From positions 1 to 64,000 of the forward strand of contig JBCCDU010000013.1 of the NCBI GenBank assembly GCA_039030715.1: 64,000 nt of DNA. The letters run 5' to 3'. The notes beneath the pieces are model-generated. The model did no database searches. It was given only the letters and a program-made list of their open reading frames with translations, and was not told the DNA's origin. Source of the DNA: Thermohalobaculum sp039030715 (GTDB taxonomy: Bacteria > Pseudomonadota > Alphaproteobacteria > Rhodobacterales > Rhodobacteraceae). Numbering within the stretch: position 1 is the first letter of the stretch; every line of letters begins with the position of its first letter. Shown in pieces: positions 43,152-51,505 of this stretch. The position numbers and the translations under genes are program-made.

Positions 43152-44468
43152 ATGTTGAGTGGACTACGTTGCATTTTATGTGGGCTTTTGGTCGCGGTTG
43201 CCTTAGCGGCAGTCTCGGCGCCCGTGCAGGCCGCGCCCTACGCGGCGATTGTCATGGATATGCGCGATGGCCGGGTGATGCATGCCCGCAGCGCGGACCG
43301 AAAACAGCATCCCGCATCGCTGACCAAGATGATGACGCTTTATCTGGCGTTCGAGGCGGTCAGCAACGGGCAGCTTTCGCTAAACACCAAGGTGCGGGTG
43401 TCGCGCAAGGCCGCGCGGATGACGGGCTCTCGCCTGCGGCTGAAAGCGGGGGAGCGCGTGACGATCCGCGATCTGATCCGCGCCACCGCAATCAAGTCGG
43501 CAAACGATGCCGCTCTGGCGTTGGCTGAGGCCATTGCGGGTTCTGAAAAACGCTTTGCCCAGTTAATGACGGCGAAGGCGCGCCAGCTCGGCATGGCCTC
43601 GACCACCTACAAGAACCCCCATGGGCTGACACGCTCGGGCCATTTGACGACGGCGCGTGATCAGGCACGGCTAGCACGGCATCTGTTTTACGATTTTCCC
43701 CAGTATTACAATGTCTTCGGACGCAAGTCCGAGCGTGCTGCCGGCCGCCGGATCTACACCACGAATCGGCTTCTCGGCAGCTATCGCGGGATCGAGGGCA
43801 TGAAAACCGGGTACACGCGGGCCGCAGGCTATAACTTGGTGGCGACCGCCAGCCGCGGTTCCAAGCGGGTGATTGCGGTGGTTATGGGTGGTAAGAGCTC
43901 TCGTTGGCGGAATGCCCGGGTGGCCGAGCTGCTGAACATGGGCTTCAAACGCGCTCATACCCGGGTCGCCACGCGCAAGCCCGGCCGTCAGCGGATCCAA
44001 GTCGCCAGCGCGCCCCTGCCCCGCGCAAAGCCCGGCACGCCTGCAACGGGGCTTGCAGCCCTAGCGGAAGCACTGGGCTCGAGCGCCAGTGCCGCAACCG
44101 CGCCGAACCGTGTTGTGCGCAAAGTCTCGCGCCTTGCCCCCGCTTACTCGGATCACCCGCGCGCCCGGGCCGGGTCGAAGGTGGCGCGGGCGAGTGGCAC
44201 GACCGCGCCGATGCCCGCGAGCAAGGATCGCTGGGCCGTGGTCGCGGGCAGCTATACCGACGAGGCGGGCGCATTGGCCCGCTTAGCCTCAATCGCTGGA
44301 CGACCGAATCTGCCAGTCGGCAGCAGCGAATCCCTGATCGATCAGCGCCGCGCGAAATCGGGCAAGATGGTCTATGATGTGCGGTTCAACGGCTTCAGCA
44401 AGTCGCAGGCTGCCGCGCTCTGCGCCAATCTCGACAATCATTGCTGGACGGTTTCGCCCAACCGTTGA
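43152..44468 (+). CDS. D-alanyl-D-alanine carboxypeptidase with C-terminal SPOR domain
   Basis: 438 residues from ATG 43152, with AGGGA nine bases upstream; the open frame to 43053 is not preferred. Signal peptide about 1-27 (...SAPVQAAP). S11-type penicillin-binding protein: active-site SLTK (residue about 56) in HPASLTKMMTLYLAFE, SAN in IKSANDAALALAEAIAG, and KTG in GMKTGYTRAAGYNLV. A Pro/Ala-rich linker (about 280-350) leads to a SPOR domain (about 355-438, DRWAVVAGSYTDEAGALARL), which binds denuded septal glycan. It trims pentapeptides in the periplasm during division. Common name dacF/dacC-like. Confidence 0.9.
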   Translation: MLSGLRCILCGLLVAVALAAVSAPVQAAPYAAIVMDMRDGRVMHARSADRKQHPASLTKMMTLYLAFEAVSNGQLSLNTKVRVSRKAARMTGSRLRLKAGERVTIRDLIRATAIKSANDAALALAEAIAGSEKRFAQLMTAKARQLGMASTTYKNPHGLTRSGHLTTARDQARLARHLFYDFPQYYNVFGRKSERAAGRRIYTTNRLLGSYRGIEGMKTGYTRAAGYNLVATASRGSKRVIAVVMGGKSSRWRNARVAELLNMGFKRAHTRVATRKPGRQRIQVASAPLPRAKPGTPATGLAALAEALGSSASAATAPNRVVRKVSRLAPAYSDHPRARAGSKVARASGTTAPMPASKDRWAVVAGSYTDEAGALARLASIAGRPNLPVGSSESLIDQRRAKSGKMVYDVRFNGFSKSQAAALCANLDNHCWTVSPNR

Positions 44469-44639
44469 TTGCGTGAACACGACCCCGCCGCCCGAATGCG
44501 GCGGTGCGGTCGACGGGCCTAAAACGGGCTCCCTCAAGTCTCGAATAATCCCAGCAGAACAGCCGCGCCGGAAAGGTAAGGCTGCCGCGTAACATTCAAA
44601 CTGTGAGAGATAGATCCTGGGCCGTCGCCAGATACAAGC

Positions 44640-44667
44640 GCGGGCGGCCCCGGAGAAGGCCGCCCGC
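44640..44667. terminator. strong 10-base hairpin, no T-run
   Basis: GCGGGCGGCC (44640-44649) pairs with its exact complement (44658-44667), loop CCGGAGAA. It lies about 170 bases after the PBP/SPOR stop. Lack of a T-run argues against Rho-independent termination. Confidence 0.4.
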
Positions 44668-44696
44668 AAAGCAACTCATGGTACACAACTTACGCC

Positions 44697-44762
44697 CTCA
44701 GCTTGTGACCTGGTTCCTTGGTCCTTGCGGGGATGCCGAGGAGTGTCCCAAGCTGAGTTTTT
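44697..44762 (+). ncRNA. structured RNA candidate ending in a T-run
   Basis: Outer stem CTCAGCTTG (44697-44705) with CAAGCTGAG (44749-44757), followed immediately by TTTTT (44758-44762). Within it, TCCTTGG (about 44715-44721) pairs with CCGAGGA (about 44736-44742), with one G-U pair, over an inner CC/GG tetraloop. The nested stems plus T-run look like the end of a small RNA or a complex terminator. The plus strand is favoured by the T-run. No promoter identified, function unknown. Confidence 0.4.
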
Positions 44763-44978
44763 GATACAGCAAAGCGTTCGGTGCGGACTGTGATAATCCT
44801 CACACTTAGGTGAGATTTTGCCTTAATTTCCCCCAAATTGCCTTGGGGGTGGTGCATTTCAGCAATAAAGTTTCGGCAAATGTGCAGCTTTGAAACAGGT
44901 CGACAATCGGCGAACAACCTATGGTTATTTTCCGGTCCTGTTTGGGGGGAGCGGCGGCATATTCGCCGTCGAATGTGA

Positions 44979-45668
44979 ATGAGTAATGAACTTTGGCAGT
45001 CTTTTCCGGAAGATAGCACCCTGAAAGCCTGCGGAGCGGAGGGATGTTCCGCTCTCGCAAAATACTGGACCGAATCGACCTTCCAGCCCCGTGCGCTGAT
45101 CGTCAGCGAGGACGAGTTGGAGGACGACGTCTACTTCATCCTGGGCGGCAAGGCGCGCGCGGCAACCTACACCAACAACGGCAAAGAAGTGCTGATGTCC
45201 GAACTGCCGCCTGGCGAGGGTTTCGGGATCTTTGCCGCGATCGACGGCCTGCCCCGTTCGACCAATGTCATCGCAATCTCCGAATGCCGGGTCGCGCGGA
45301 TGTCGGCGGAGAACTACAACCACGTGCTCGACACCGACACGCGGGTGATGCGTGCGTTCCTCAACTATATGGTCGACCGGATCCGGCACCTCTCGATCCG
45401 GATGACCAATGTAACCACGTTGAACGCTGAGCAGCGGCTGATTTACGAGTTGGTCGAACTCGGCAAGACCAACATGATCAGCGACGACACAGCGGTGATC
45501 GACCCTGTCCCCACCCAGCAGGAACTGGCGGTGCTGATCGCCGGACAACGCGAGTCGGTGGGCCGCGATATGTCGAAACTCGGCAACAAGGGGTTGATCG
45601 AGCGCGAAGGGCGCGTGTTGACGATCCCGTCGATGGAGCGGCTCGAGGACTATCTCTGGTCCGAATAA
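44979..45668 (+). CDS. Crp/Fnr-family transcriptional regulator
   Basis: 229 residues. N-terminal cNMP-like beta-barrel (about 15-140) with ALIVSEDELEDDVYFILGGKARAATYTNNGKEVLMSEL and PPGEGFGIFAAIDGLPRSTNVIA; the phosphate-cassette Gly-Glu-Gly-Phe-Gly is partial, so cAMP binding is possible but not assured. The C-terminal winged helix (about 150-229) contains TQQELAVLIAGQRESVGRDMSKLGNKGLIEREG. No Fnr iron-sulfur cysteine set at the N-terminus. Target unknown. It is not adjacent to the cyclase but could respond to its cAMP. Start ATG 44979 has no clear ribosome site. Confidence 0.88.
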   Translation: MSNELWQSFPEDSTLKACGAEGCSALAKYWTESTFQPRALIVSEDELEDDVYFILGGKARAATYTNNGKEVLMSELPPGEGFGIFAAIDGLPRSTNVIAISECRVARMSAENYNHVLDTDTRVMRAFLNYMVDRIRHLSIRMTNVTTLNAEQRLIYELVELGKTNMISDDTAVIDPVPTQQELAVLIAGQRESVGRDMSKLGNKGLIEREGRVLTIPSMERLEDYLWSE

Positions 45669-45710
45669 CGTCAATTGACAGGGCCCGGATTGGCGCCTAG
45701 CCAGCGCACC

Positions 45711-46739
45711 ATGACCACCCGCTATGACACCGCCATCGACGCACTGCGACGAAGCCCGAAAACCTGGACCGTCACCGGCGCTGCCGGGTTCATCGGTTCG
45801 AACCTGGTCGAGGCTCTGCTTGCGCTCGGCCAGCATGTCATGGCTCTGGATAACTTTTCGACTGGATCGCAAAAGAACCTGGCAGAAGCCGGTGCCGACA
45901 CTGACGGTTTTCGCCTGATCACTGGCGACATCCGCGACCCCGGCGCCTGTGTGGATGCGGTGGCCGGCGCCGATTACGTGCTGCACCAGGCGGCCCTAGG
46001 CTCGGTCCCCTGGTCGGTGGAGGACCCGCTGCGTACCCATGAGGTCAATGTCACCGGCTTTCTCAACATGCTTATCGCCTGCCGCGATGCGGGGGTAGAG
46101 CGAATGGTCTATGCGGGTTCGTCCGCCAGCTATGGCGACTGCGAACTGGTGCCGGCGATTGAGGACCGTCTGGGTGTGCCCCTCTCGCCCTATGCCGCCT
46201 CCAAGACCACGAACGAGATCTATGCGGCAGGCTTTGCCCAGACCTATGGCTTTCACAGTGTCGGCCTGCGCTATTTCAACGTATTCGGCCCGCGCCAGGA
46301 CCCCGAGGGCGCCTATGCTGCCGTGATTCCCAAATGGATCGCGGCGCTGCTGCGGGGCGACCCGATCCAGATCAACGGGGATGGCGAGACGACGCGGGAC
46401 TTCTGCTATGTCGCCAATGTGGTACAGGCGAATGTCCTGGCAGCGACCCAGCCGATGGAGCCTCCGCACCGCGTGTTCAACATCGCCTGTGGAACGCAAA
46501 TTTCCCTGAATCTTCTGTTGGAGAGTTTGGCGCGCGGCCTGTCGGATCTGGGCCTCAACCCGCAGGTCGAGGCGCGCCATGGTCCGTTTCGAACGGGGGA
46601 TGTGCGCTTCTCCGAAGCCGATATCGCGCGGGCGCAGGCGGAACTCGGCTTTGCACCCACACACGATCTGGCGGCGGGTCTGGCCGAAGCAATGCCGTGG
46701 TACTGCGAGCTCTGCGGAGTGACCCCGCCGCGCGGTTAG
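45711..46739 (+). CDS. NAD-dependent UDP-sugar 4-epimerase (WbpP/Gne-like)
   Basis: 342 residues from ATG 45711; TTG 45675 is not preferred. Extended SDR: TGAAGFIGSNLVEALLALG, LDNFSTG, the QAALGSVPWSVEDPL block, SSASYGD and YAASK catalytic Tyr-Lys, and GLRYFNVFGPRQDPEGAYAAVIPKW. The sequence resembles UDP-GlcNAc/GalNAc C4-epimerases of the WbpP/TviC class. It supplies a UDP-sugar for surface polysaccharide. It is convergent with the DprE2-like gene, with a four-base overlap of stop codons. Confidence 0.85.
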   Translation: MTTRYDTAIDALRRSPKTWTVTGAAGFIGSNLVEALLALGQHVMALDNFSTGSQKNLAEAGADTDGFRLITGDIRDPGACVDAVAGADYVLHQAALGSVPWSVEDPLRTHEVNVTGFLNMLIACRDAGVERMVYAGSSASYGDCELVPAIEDRLGVPLSPYAASKTTNEIYAAGFAQTYGFHSVGLRYFNVFGPRQDPEGAYAAVIPKWIAALLRGDPIQINGDGETTRDFCYVANVVQANVLAATQPMEPPHRVFNIACGTQISLNLLLESLARGLSDLGLNPQVEARHGPFRTGDVRFSEADIARAQAELGFAPTHDLAAGLAEAMPWYCELCGVTPPRG

Positions 46740-47476
46740 AATTTCATCTTTCGGAAAATCCCTTCCGGGATCATCCCGATAATGCCCATGATGATCCGCC
46801 ATTTCGGGGTGTAAACGACCTGCCGGCGGGCATCGAGGCCCTTCAGGATCACCTCGGCTGCCTTGTCGGCATCGACGGTCATGGCGCCCGGCAGATCCAT
46901 CCCCTCGGTCATCGCGGTGCGCACGAAACCTGGTTTTACCGTCATCACGTGCACGCGCGTCTCGACATATTTCTGGCGCATCCCCGACAGCCAGGCCGTG
47001 AAGCCCGCCTTGGCTGCGCCATAGGCATAGTTCTTGGCCCGCCCCCGGTCGCCTGCGACCGAGCTGATGCCGATCACCGCCGCATCCACGTTCAGCGTGG
47101 AAAGCCGTCGCGCGGCCTCCTCCAGCGCCAGGGCAGGGCCGGTTAGGTTGGCCGCGATGATCTGCGCGGTCAGCTGGGTGTCGGCCACCGTCTCGTCCTG
47201 GTCGGCCATCAACCCGACGGCCGAAACCACAATATGGGGGATCTGCGAAAGGCTGTCGAAGAACGCCGCATGCCCCGCAAGATCCGATATGTCGAACTCA
47301 TGCAAACTGACGGCGACTTTATGTCGGATCTCCAGATCCGCCTTGGCCTCCCCCAACCGCGCCGGATCGCGCAGCGCCAGCATTAGTGGATGCCCTCGCG
47401 CACCGAAACCGTGGGCCAGCGCCAGCGCCATGTCGGAGCGTGCGCCGAGGATCAGGACGGGAGCATCAGCACTCAT
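46736..47476 (-). CDS. DprE2-like SDR (polyprenyl-phospho-2-keto-pentose reductase)
   Basis: 246 residues. Rossmann motif ILGARSDMALALAHGFG, IGISSVAGDRGRAKNYAYGAAKAGF with Tyr-x3-Lys, and VKPGFVRTAMTEG. Alone it would be a general SDR; its place right after a DprE1-like gene (ATGA overlap), and the family resemblance, make it the partner that reduces the 2-keto intermediate to the arabino form. It acts at the cytoplasmic membrane surface. Last gene of the four-gene operon. Mycobacterial DprE2 is the best characterised relative. Substrate chain here is unknown. Confidence 0.75.
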   Translation of the reverse strand: MSADAPVLILGARSDMALALAHGFGARGHPLMLALRDPARLGEAKADLEIRHKVAVSLHEFDISDLAGHAAFFDSLSQIPHIVVSAVGLMADQDETVADTQLTAQIIAANLTGPALALEEAARRLSTLNVDAAVIGISSVAGDRGRAKNYAYGAAKAGFTAWLSGMRQKYVETRVHVMTVKPGFVRTAMTEGMDLPGAMTVDADKAAEVILKGLDARRQVVYTPKWRIIMGIIGMIPEGIFRKMKF

Positions 47477-48786
47477 AAACCCAGCCTTTCTGAGAGAAGC
47501 GAAGAAAATTGCGTCGGGCGCTTGGCGGTGAACGCCTCCGCCGCCTTACCATATCCGGCGCGCAGCATAGCGGGGCGCATCCGGCTGTCTTTCGCGAGGT
47601 AGAGCCGACCGTCATGCGCCGCCACGATCCGGTCGAGCCGGTCCATCAGCAGAAGCGCCTGCGGTGACATCGGGAAATCCATCGCCAGAGTATATCCCTC
47701 GATCGGGAAGGAGATGCCATCGCCACTGCCGGGGCCGAAGCGCTTAAGTACGCTGAGGAAGGCACCCTGCCCCGCCTCCGCAATCGCCTCGAGCAGCGCG
47801 CGCAATCCGGCTTCCGACTGCTGCAACGGGAAGGCGCATTGATACTGCGCGAAGCCGCGGTTGCCATAGACACGGTTCCAGCTACCAACTGCGTCGAGCG
47901 GGTAGAAGTAGGTATCCCAATCGATCAGCGCCTCGCCCTCTTTGCGCTGGCCTGAACTGTAGTAGGCCGCATTGAAGGCGCGCGCACTGAGCTTGTTCAG
48001 CAGCCAGTCGGGCGCATCCATGGGCAGCGTCTTCAGACGGCGGCGTGGCGGGCGCAAGGGATCGTCGCGATGGCGCCAGTCCAGATCCTCCGGCGCTGCG
48101 TGTTCGCCCAGATAGATCAGCGAGCGACCAAAACTGCGGCCCGTGGCCAGACAATCGATCCAAGCGACGGAGTATTCGGCGCTGTCGCCCTCCTCCAGCG
48201 CCTGCATCGCGCGCTCCAGATCCGGGGCCACGATGGTTTCCTGCCGGATCCAACCGGTCTGGATCGGTTTCAGATGCAGCCCCGCGCGCAGGATCACGCC
48301 GCCGAGGCCCATGCCACCCACCGCGCGTTTGAAAGGCGCCGACCCCGGTTTCGCGCGACGCACTTTCCCATCGGCGCCCATCAGGTCGATCCAATCGACA
48401 TGCGCGCCAAAACTGCCGCCGCGATGATGGTTCTTGCCATGCACATCCGCCGCGATCATGCCGCCCAGCGTGACGAACTTCGTGCCGGGCGTGACCGGCG
48501 GGAACCAGCCACGGGGCACGAAGACCTCCAGCAGATCGGCCAGCATCAGCCCCGCCTCGGCCTCCAGATACCCCGTCGCCTCATCGAAATGGACCAGCCG
48601 GTTAAGGTGGCACATGGAGATTGTCATTTCAGGCTGCAGGGCCGCATCGCCATAGGCCCGCCCCGCCCCGCGCGCAATCATCGGGCCTTTCCCCATAAGC
48701 GCCGCAAGCTCCGCCTGATTACGCGGCGCCGCAACGACGCATTCGGCGCGCGGATAGCGCCCCCAACCTGAAATTTCCTGCCTCAT
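47473..48786 (-). CDS. DprE1-like FAD oxidoreductase
   Basis: 437 residues. FAD-binding VAO-type domain: APRNQAELAALMGKGPMIARGAGRAYGDAA and TPGTKFVTLGGMIAADVHGKNHHRGGSFGAHV, where the His-Gly-Lys/Asn-His stretch matches the DprE1 family. C-terminal LSVLKRFGPGSG, FPIEGYTLAMDFPM and GRLYLAKDSRM align well with DprE1. The enzyme oxidises the 2-hydroxyl of polyprenyl-phospho-ribose. Its start overlaps gtrA's stop (ATGA) and its stop overlaps DprE2's start. The operon's substrate may be a C50 or C55 polyprenyl. Confidence 0.82.
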   Translation of the reverse strand: MRQEISGWGRYPRAECVVAAPRNQAELAALMGKGPMIARGAGRAYGDAALQPEMTISMCHLNRLVHFDEATGYLEAEAGLMLADLLEVFVPRGWFPPVTPGTKFVTLGGMIAADVHGKNHHRGGSFGAHVDWIDLMGADGKVRRAKPGSAPFKRAVGGMGLGGVILRAGLHLKPIQTGWIRQETIVAPDLERAMQALEEGDSAEYSVAWIDCLATGRSFGRSLIYLGEHAAPEDLDWRHRDDPLRPPRRRLKTLPMDAPDWLLNKLSARAFNAAYYSSGQRKEGEALIDWDTYFYPLDAVGSWNRVYGNRGFAQYQCAFPLQQSEAGLRALLEAIAEAGQGAFLSVLKRFGPGSGDGISFPIEGYTLAMDFPMSPQALLLMDRLDRIVAAHDGRLYLAKDSRMRPAMLRAGYGKAAEAFTAKRPTQFSSLLSERLGL

Positions 48787-49205
48787 GCGGCGCTCGTGAA
48801 AACGAACCGGCGGTCGAGTTGGTATTTCACGACATAGCCGATGGCGAGACCCAGGGCACCGCCGAGATAAAGCATCGCCTCGGTCCCCCAGAGCATGAAG
48901 AACCCGGTCTGCATCCCCCAGAAAATCACGGTCGTCGCCACGCCCATCAGCGTGTAGAGCCCAAAGCGTTTGCCATGGGCCGCAGCCCCGGTGGAGCGGT
49001 CAAAGAAGATCCAACGCTTGTCGAGCAGATACTTCACCACCAGCCCCACGCCCGTGCCCATCGCCAAGGCACCCCAATAGGCGATCCCAGGCGCCCCCGC
49101 ATCCGGCGGCAAAATCTGGTGAGACATCCATTGCGCACCCAGATTGGCCATCGTCGCGAGGGCGGCGAAGGCAGAGTAGAGCAGCGTCAGCCGTGCCAGG
49201 CTCAC
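48783..49205 (-). CDS. GtrA-family four-TM membrane protein
   Basis: 140 residues from GTG 49205, overlapping the UbiA stop as GTGA. Four TM helices, with LTLLYSAFAALATMANLGAQWM, YWGALAMGTGVGLVVKYLLDKRWIF, and a mirrored second half LGLAIGYVVKYQLDRRFVF; the two KY-L-D-(K/R)-R-(W/F)-(I/V)-F motifs are GtrA hallmarks. GtrA proteins are thought to move polyprenyl-linked sugars across the membrane. In mycobacteria the GtrA-like Rv3789 stands beside dprE1-dprE2, and the same neighbours here support that role. Confidence 0.85.
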   Translation of the reverse strand: MSLARLTLLYSAFAALATMANLGAQWMSHQILPPDAGAPGIAYWGALAMGTGVGLVVKYLLDKRWIFFDRSTGAAAHGKRFGLYTLMGVATTVIFWGMQTGFFMLWGTEAMLYLGGALGLAIGYVVKYQLDRRFVFTSAA

Positions 49206-50638
49206 AAACCCACTCGGGCATAGGTGGCGGCCAGGATGATCATTGCGACCACGCCCCAACTGACCTTGTCGCGCAGCGCGAAGACGATGGGATCGTCGCT
49301 CATCCGGCCGCGATGGGTCACCATCACCATCCGCGTCAGCCAATAGAGCATGAGCGGGCAGACCATCCAGAACGCCTCCGGCACGGCATAGCTCGCCTCC
49401 GCCGTCTGCGAGTTGATATAGAGCGCGAGAACCAAAACCGCCGCGTAACCCGCCGACATCGCGATATTGCGGATAATCGGCAGGTCATCGACTTCATAGG
49501 GGCGCCCGGTCTTGCGCTCTGGATTGGTGTTCAGCAGGTCCATCATTTCAGCCTGACGCTTCACAGCCGCCAGCGAGAGGAAGACGAACATCGAGAAGGC
49601 CAGCAGCCAGGGCGACAGGATGATCGCCGTCGCGACCCCGCCCGCAATCACCCGCAACGAGTAGAGCCCTGCCAACGTGCAGACATCCACCACGGCCTTC
49701 TTCTTCAAGAATAGAGAATAGGCAAACGTCGTCGCGTAATAGACCGCAAGGACGAGGAAAAACGCCATCGGCATGAACATGATCGCAGCCGCAAAAGCCG
49801 CGAGGAACAGCCCAACAGCCATGACCACGCCTTTGCGGATCGAAACCTCTCCCGATGCAAAGGGCCGCTTTGACTTGCGCGGGTGGCGTCGGTCCGAGGC
49901 CAGATCCAAGATATCGTTGATGATATAGACACTGGAGGCCGTCAGGCTGAAGCAGAAGAACGCCACGACAACAAGCATCAGCGTCGCCATATCCAACTGC
50001 CCCGCTGAGAGCATAGGTACCGCGATCAGCGCATTCTTCAACCATTGGTGGGGACGCAGCGCCTTGATCCAGGCGGTTTTCTTGCCGGTATCCGGCACCG
50101 CCTGCACCTGGCCATGCGCCTCGACCGGCAGATTGCACGCCTTGCCGACGGTAATCGCGTTGCGCGCCACCGCCCAGACCGGCAGATCCGCCTTGCTGTC
50201 GCCGACATAATCAAAGCCGCCGATGCCGAAACGGTCGGTCAGGAAGGCCGCTTTCTCGGACCCGCCCAGATTACGCACACCGTCCGAGCCGTGAACCTCG
50301 TCGAACAGGCCCGTATGATCGGCAATCGCATCGGCATAGGCCTGATCCGAGGCAGTCACCAGCGCCACATGCCGCCCCGCGCCCCGCGCCTTGGTGATCA
50401 GGCGGATCACCTCCTTGTTCAGCGGCAGCGTTTCGATATCCGGCACCGTTTGCGAGGCTAGCCAGCGCTTGAACGCCGCCTTGCCCCCGCTTAGCCGCCC
50501 CGGCATCGCGAACAGGTGATGCGGCTTGGCCGCCAGATGCATGGTCAAACCCTCATGCAACATATCGGTACGCAACAATGTGCCGTCGAGATCGACCACC
50601 AGCGGCGGTTCCTCCGTCAGGTCCTTGACCTCGTTCAT
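49202..50638 (-). CDS. HAD phosphatase - UbiA prenyltransferase fusion
   Basis: 478 residues from ATG 50638. HAD part (about 1-180): DLDGTLLRTD, TASDQ, GGSEKAAFL (Lys) and YVGDSKADLPVW, all four motifs present. UbiA part (about 190-478) has eight to nine TM helices with the first acidic motif NDILDLASDRRHPRKSKRPFASG (Asp-x-x-Asp-type) and a second Asp-rich stretch. Related UbiA proteins attach phosphoribose from PRPP to polyprenyl phosphate (DprP/Rv3806c). The fused HAD may remove the 5-phosphate. First gene of the four-gene overlapping operon. Confidence 0.85.
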   Translation of the reverse strand: MNEVKDLTEEPPLVVDLDGTLLRTDMLHEGLTMHLAAKPHHLFAMPGRLSGGKAAFKRWLASQTVPDIETLPLNKEVIRLITKARGAGRHVALVTASDQAYADAIADHTGLFDEVHGSDGVRNLGGSEKAAFLTDRFGIGGFDYVGDSKADLPVWAVARNAITVGKACNLPVEAHGQVQAVPDTGKKTAWIKALRPHQWLKNALIAVPMLSAGQLDMATLMLVVVAFFCFSLTASSVYIINDILDLASDRRHPRKSKRPFASGEVSIRKGVVMAVGLFLAAFAAAIMFMPMAFFLVLAVYYATTFAYSLFLKKKAVVDVCTLAGLYSLRVIAGGVATAIILSPWLLAFSMFVFLSLAAVKRQAEMMDLLNTNPERKTGRPYEVDDLPIIRNIAMSAGYAAVLVLALYINSQTAEASYAVPEAFWMVCPLMLYWLTRMVMVTHRGRMSDDPIVFALRDKVSWGVVAMIILAATYARVGL

Positions 50639-50731
50639 CTGCAACTCTTGTCCCTATGTCCCCAATCGTTCCTTACAACATCATAGCATCCTCTGAAAGC
50701 GAATCGCCGCCCTTAGGGCAGACGGGTTGAC

Positions 50732-50747
50732 GCAGCCCCAGGGCTGC
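50732..50747. promoter_or_regulatory. inverted repeat ahead of modA
   Basis: GCAGCCC (50732-50738), CA, GGGCTGC (50741-50747), ending 14 bases before the modA ATG and beginning at the last base of a TTGACG (50727-50732). It could be an operator. No ModE-type box was recognised. Confidence 0.3.
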
Positions 50748-50761
50748 TGCAATCCAATTGC

Positions 50762-51505
50762 ATGGCTCGCCTTTTGTTCCTGTTGCTGATCCCTTTGCAG
50801 ATCACGGGCCTGTCCCTCGTCGCCCAGGCGGAAACCCTGCGCGTTGCGGTGGCGGCGAATTTCCGCGACACACTGTTAGAATTGCAGCCGATTTTTGAGA
50901 GTGAGAGTGGAGATCGCCTCACAATTTCTGCGGGATCCACCGGGGTTTTGACAAATCAAATCACGCTGGGCGCCCCTTTCGATATTCTACTTGCCGCGGA
51001 TACGGAGCGGCCGGCCTATCTGATTGCGGAGGGTCACGCGCTAGGCGATAGCCTGAAGACCTATGCGCTTGGCAGGTTGGCCCTGATCACACCGCATGCG
51101 GTTCAGATCCGCGAGGACATCCGCGCACAACTTCTCGACGCCAAGCGGATCGCCATCGCCAATCCGAAAACAGCGCCCTACGGCGCCGCTGCCCTGCAGG
51201 TCTTGGACGCGATGGGCGTCGGCGAAGCGATCGCGCCAAGACTGGTCCTCGCGCGCAATGCCAGCGGCGCGTTAGCCTCGCTGCGCTCCGGCGCGGCGGA
51301 GGTCGGTTTTGTGGCGCTCTCGGCCCTTCACGATCAGGAGGACCCGCATTGGCTGGTGCCTGCGGACATGCACGCGCCCCTGCGCCAGCAAGCCGTAATC
51401 CTGAACCGGGCTGGACAATCGCAGGGCGCGAAACGGCTCATGGCCTTTCTCACCTCGGAGCCTGCGCGCGACATTATCGCCGCCCATGGATATGGCCTTG
51501 AGTAG
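50762..51505 (+). CDS. modA: molybdate ABC transporter substrate-binding protein ModA
   Basis: 247 residues. Signal peptide about 1-22 (LSLVAQAETL). ModA motifs: VAVAANFRDTLLELQPIFE near 28-45, ISAGSTGVLTNQITLGAPFDILLAADTERP with the Ser residues that bind the oxyanion, and AIANPKTAPYGAAALQVL. It captures molybdate in the periplasm for ModBC. The frame overlaps modB by 20 bases, so the two are coupled. Start codon lacks a strong ribosome site. Confidence 0.92.
   Translation: MARLLFLLLIPLQITGLSLVAQAETLRVAVAANFRDTLLELQPIFESESGDRLTISAGSTGVLTNQITLGAPFDILLAADTERPAYLIAEGHALGDSLKTYALGRLALITPHAVQIREDIRAQLLDAKRIAIANPKTAPYGAAALQVLDAMGVGEAIAPRLVLARNASGALASLRSGAAEVGFVALSALHDQEDPHWLVPADMHAPLRQQAVILNRAGQSQGAKRLMAFLTSEPARDIIAAHGYGLE

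Larger units (their letters stand above)
44469..44978. other. 510-base gene-free region with several RNA hairpins
   Basis: No credible protein frame fills it. It holds the hairpins at 44640-44667 and 44697-44762, and a stem CCCCCAA/TTGGGGG at 44830-44849 within the leader of the Crp/Fnr gene. A half-site-like TTGAT occurs at 44761-44765. AT content rises from about 44760 onward. A promoter for the regulator is expected here, but none is clear. Confidence 0.5.

Noticed and set aside
44640..44762. tRNA or other classical RNA gene in the hairpin-rich gap
   Set aside because: No cloverleaf or anticodon arm fits; only nested stems and a T-run were found.
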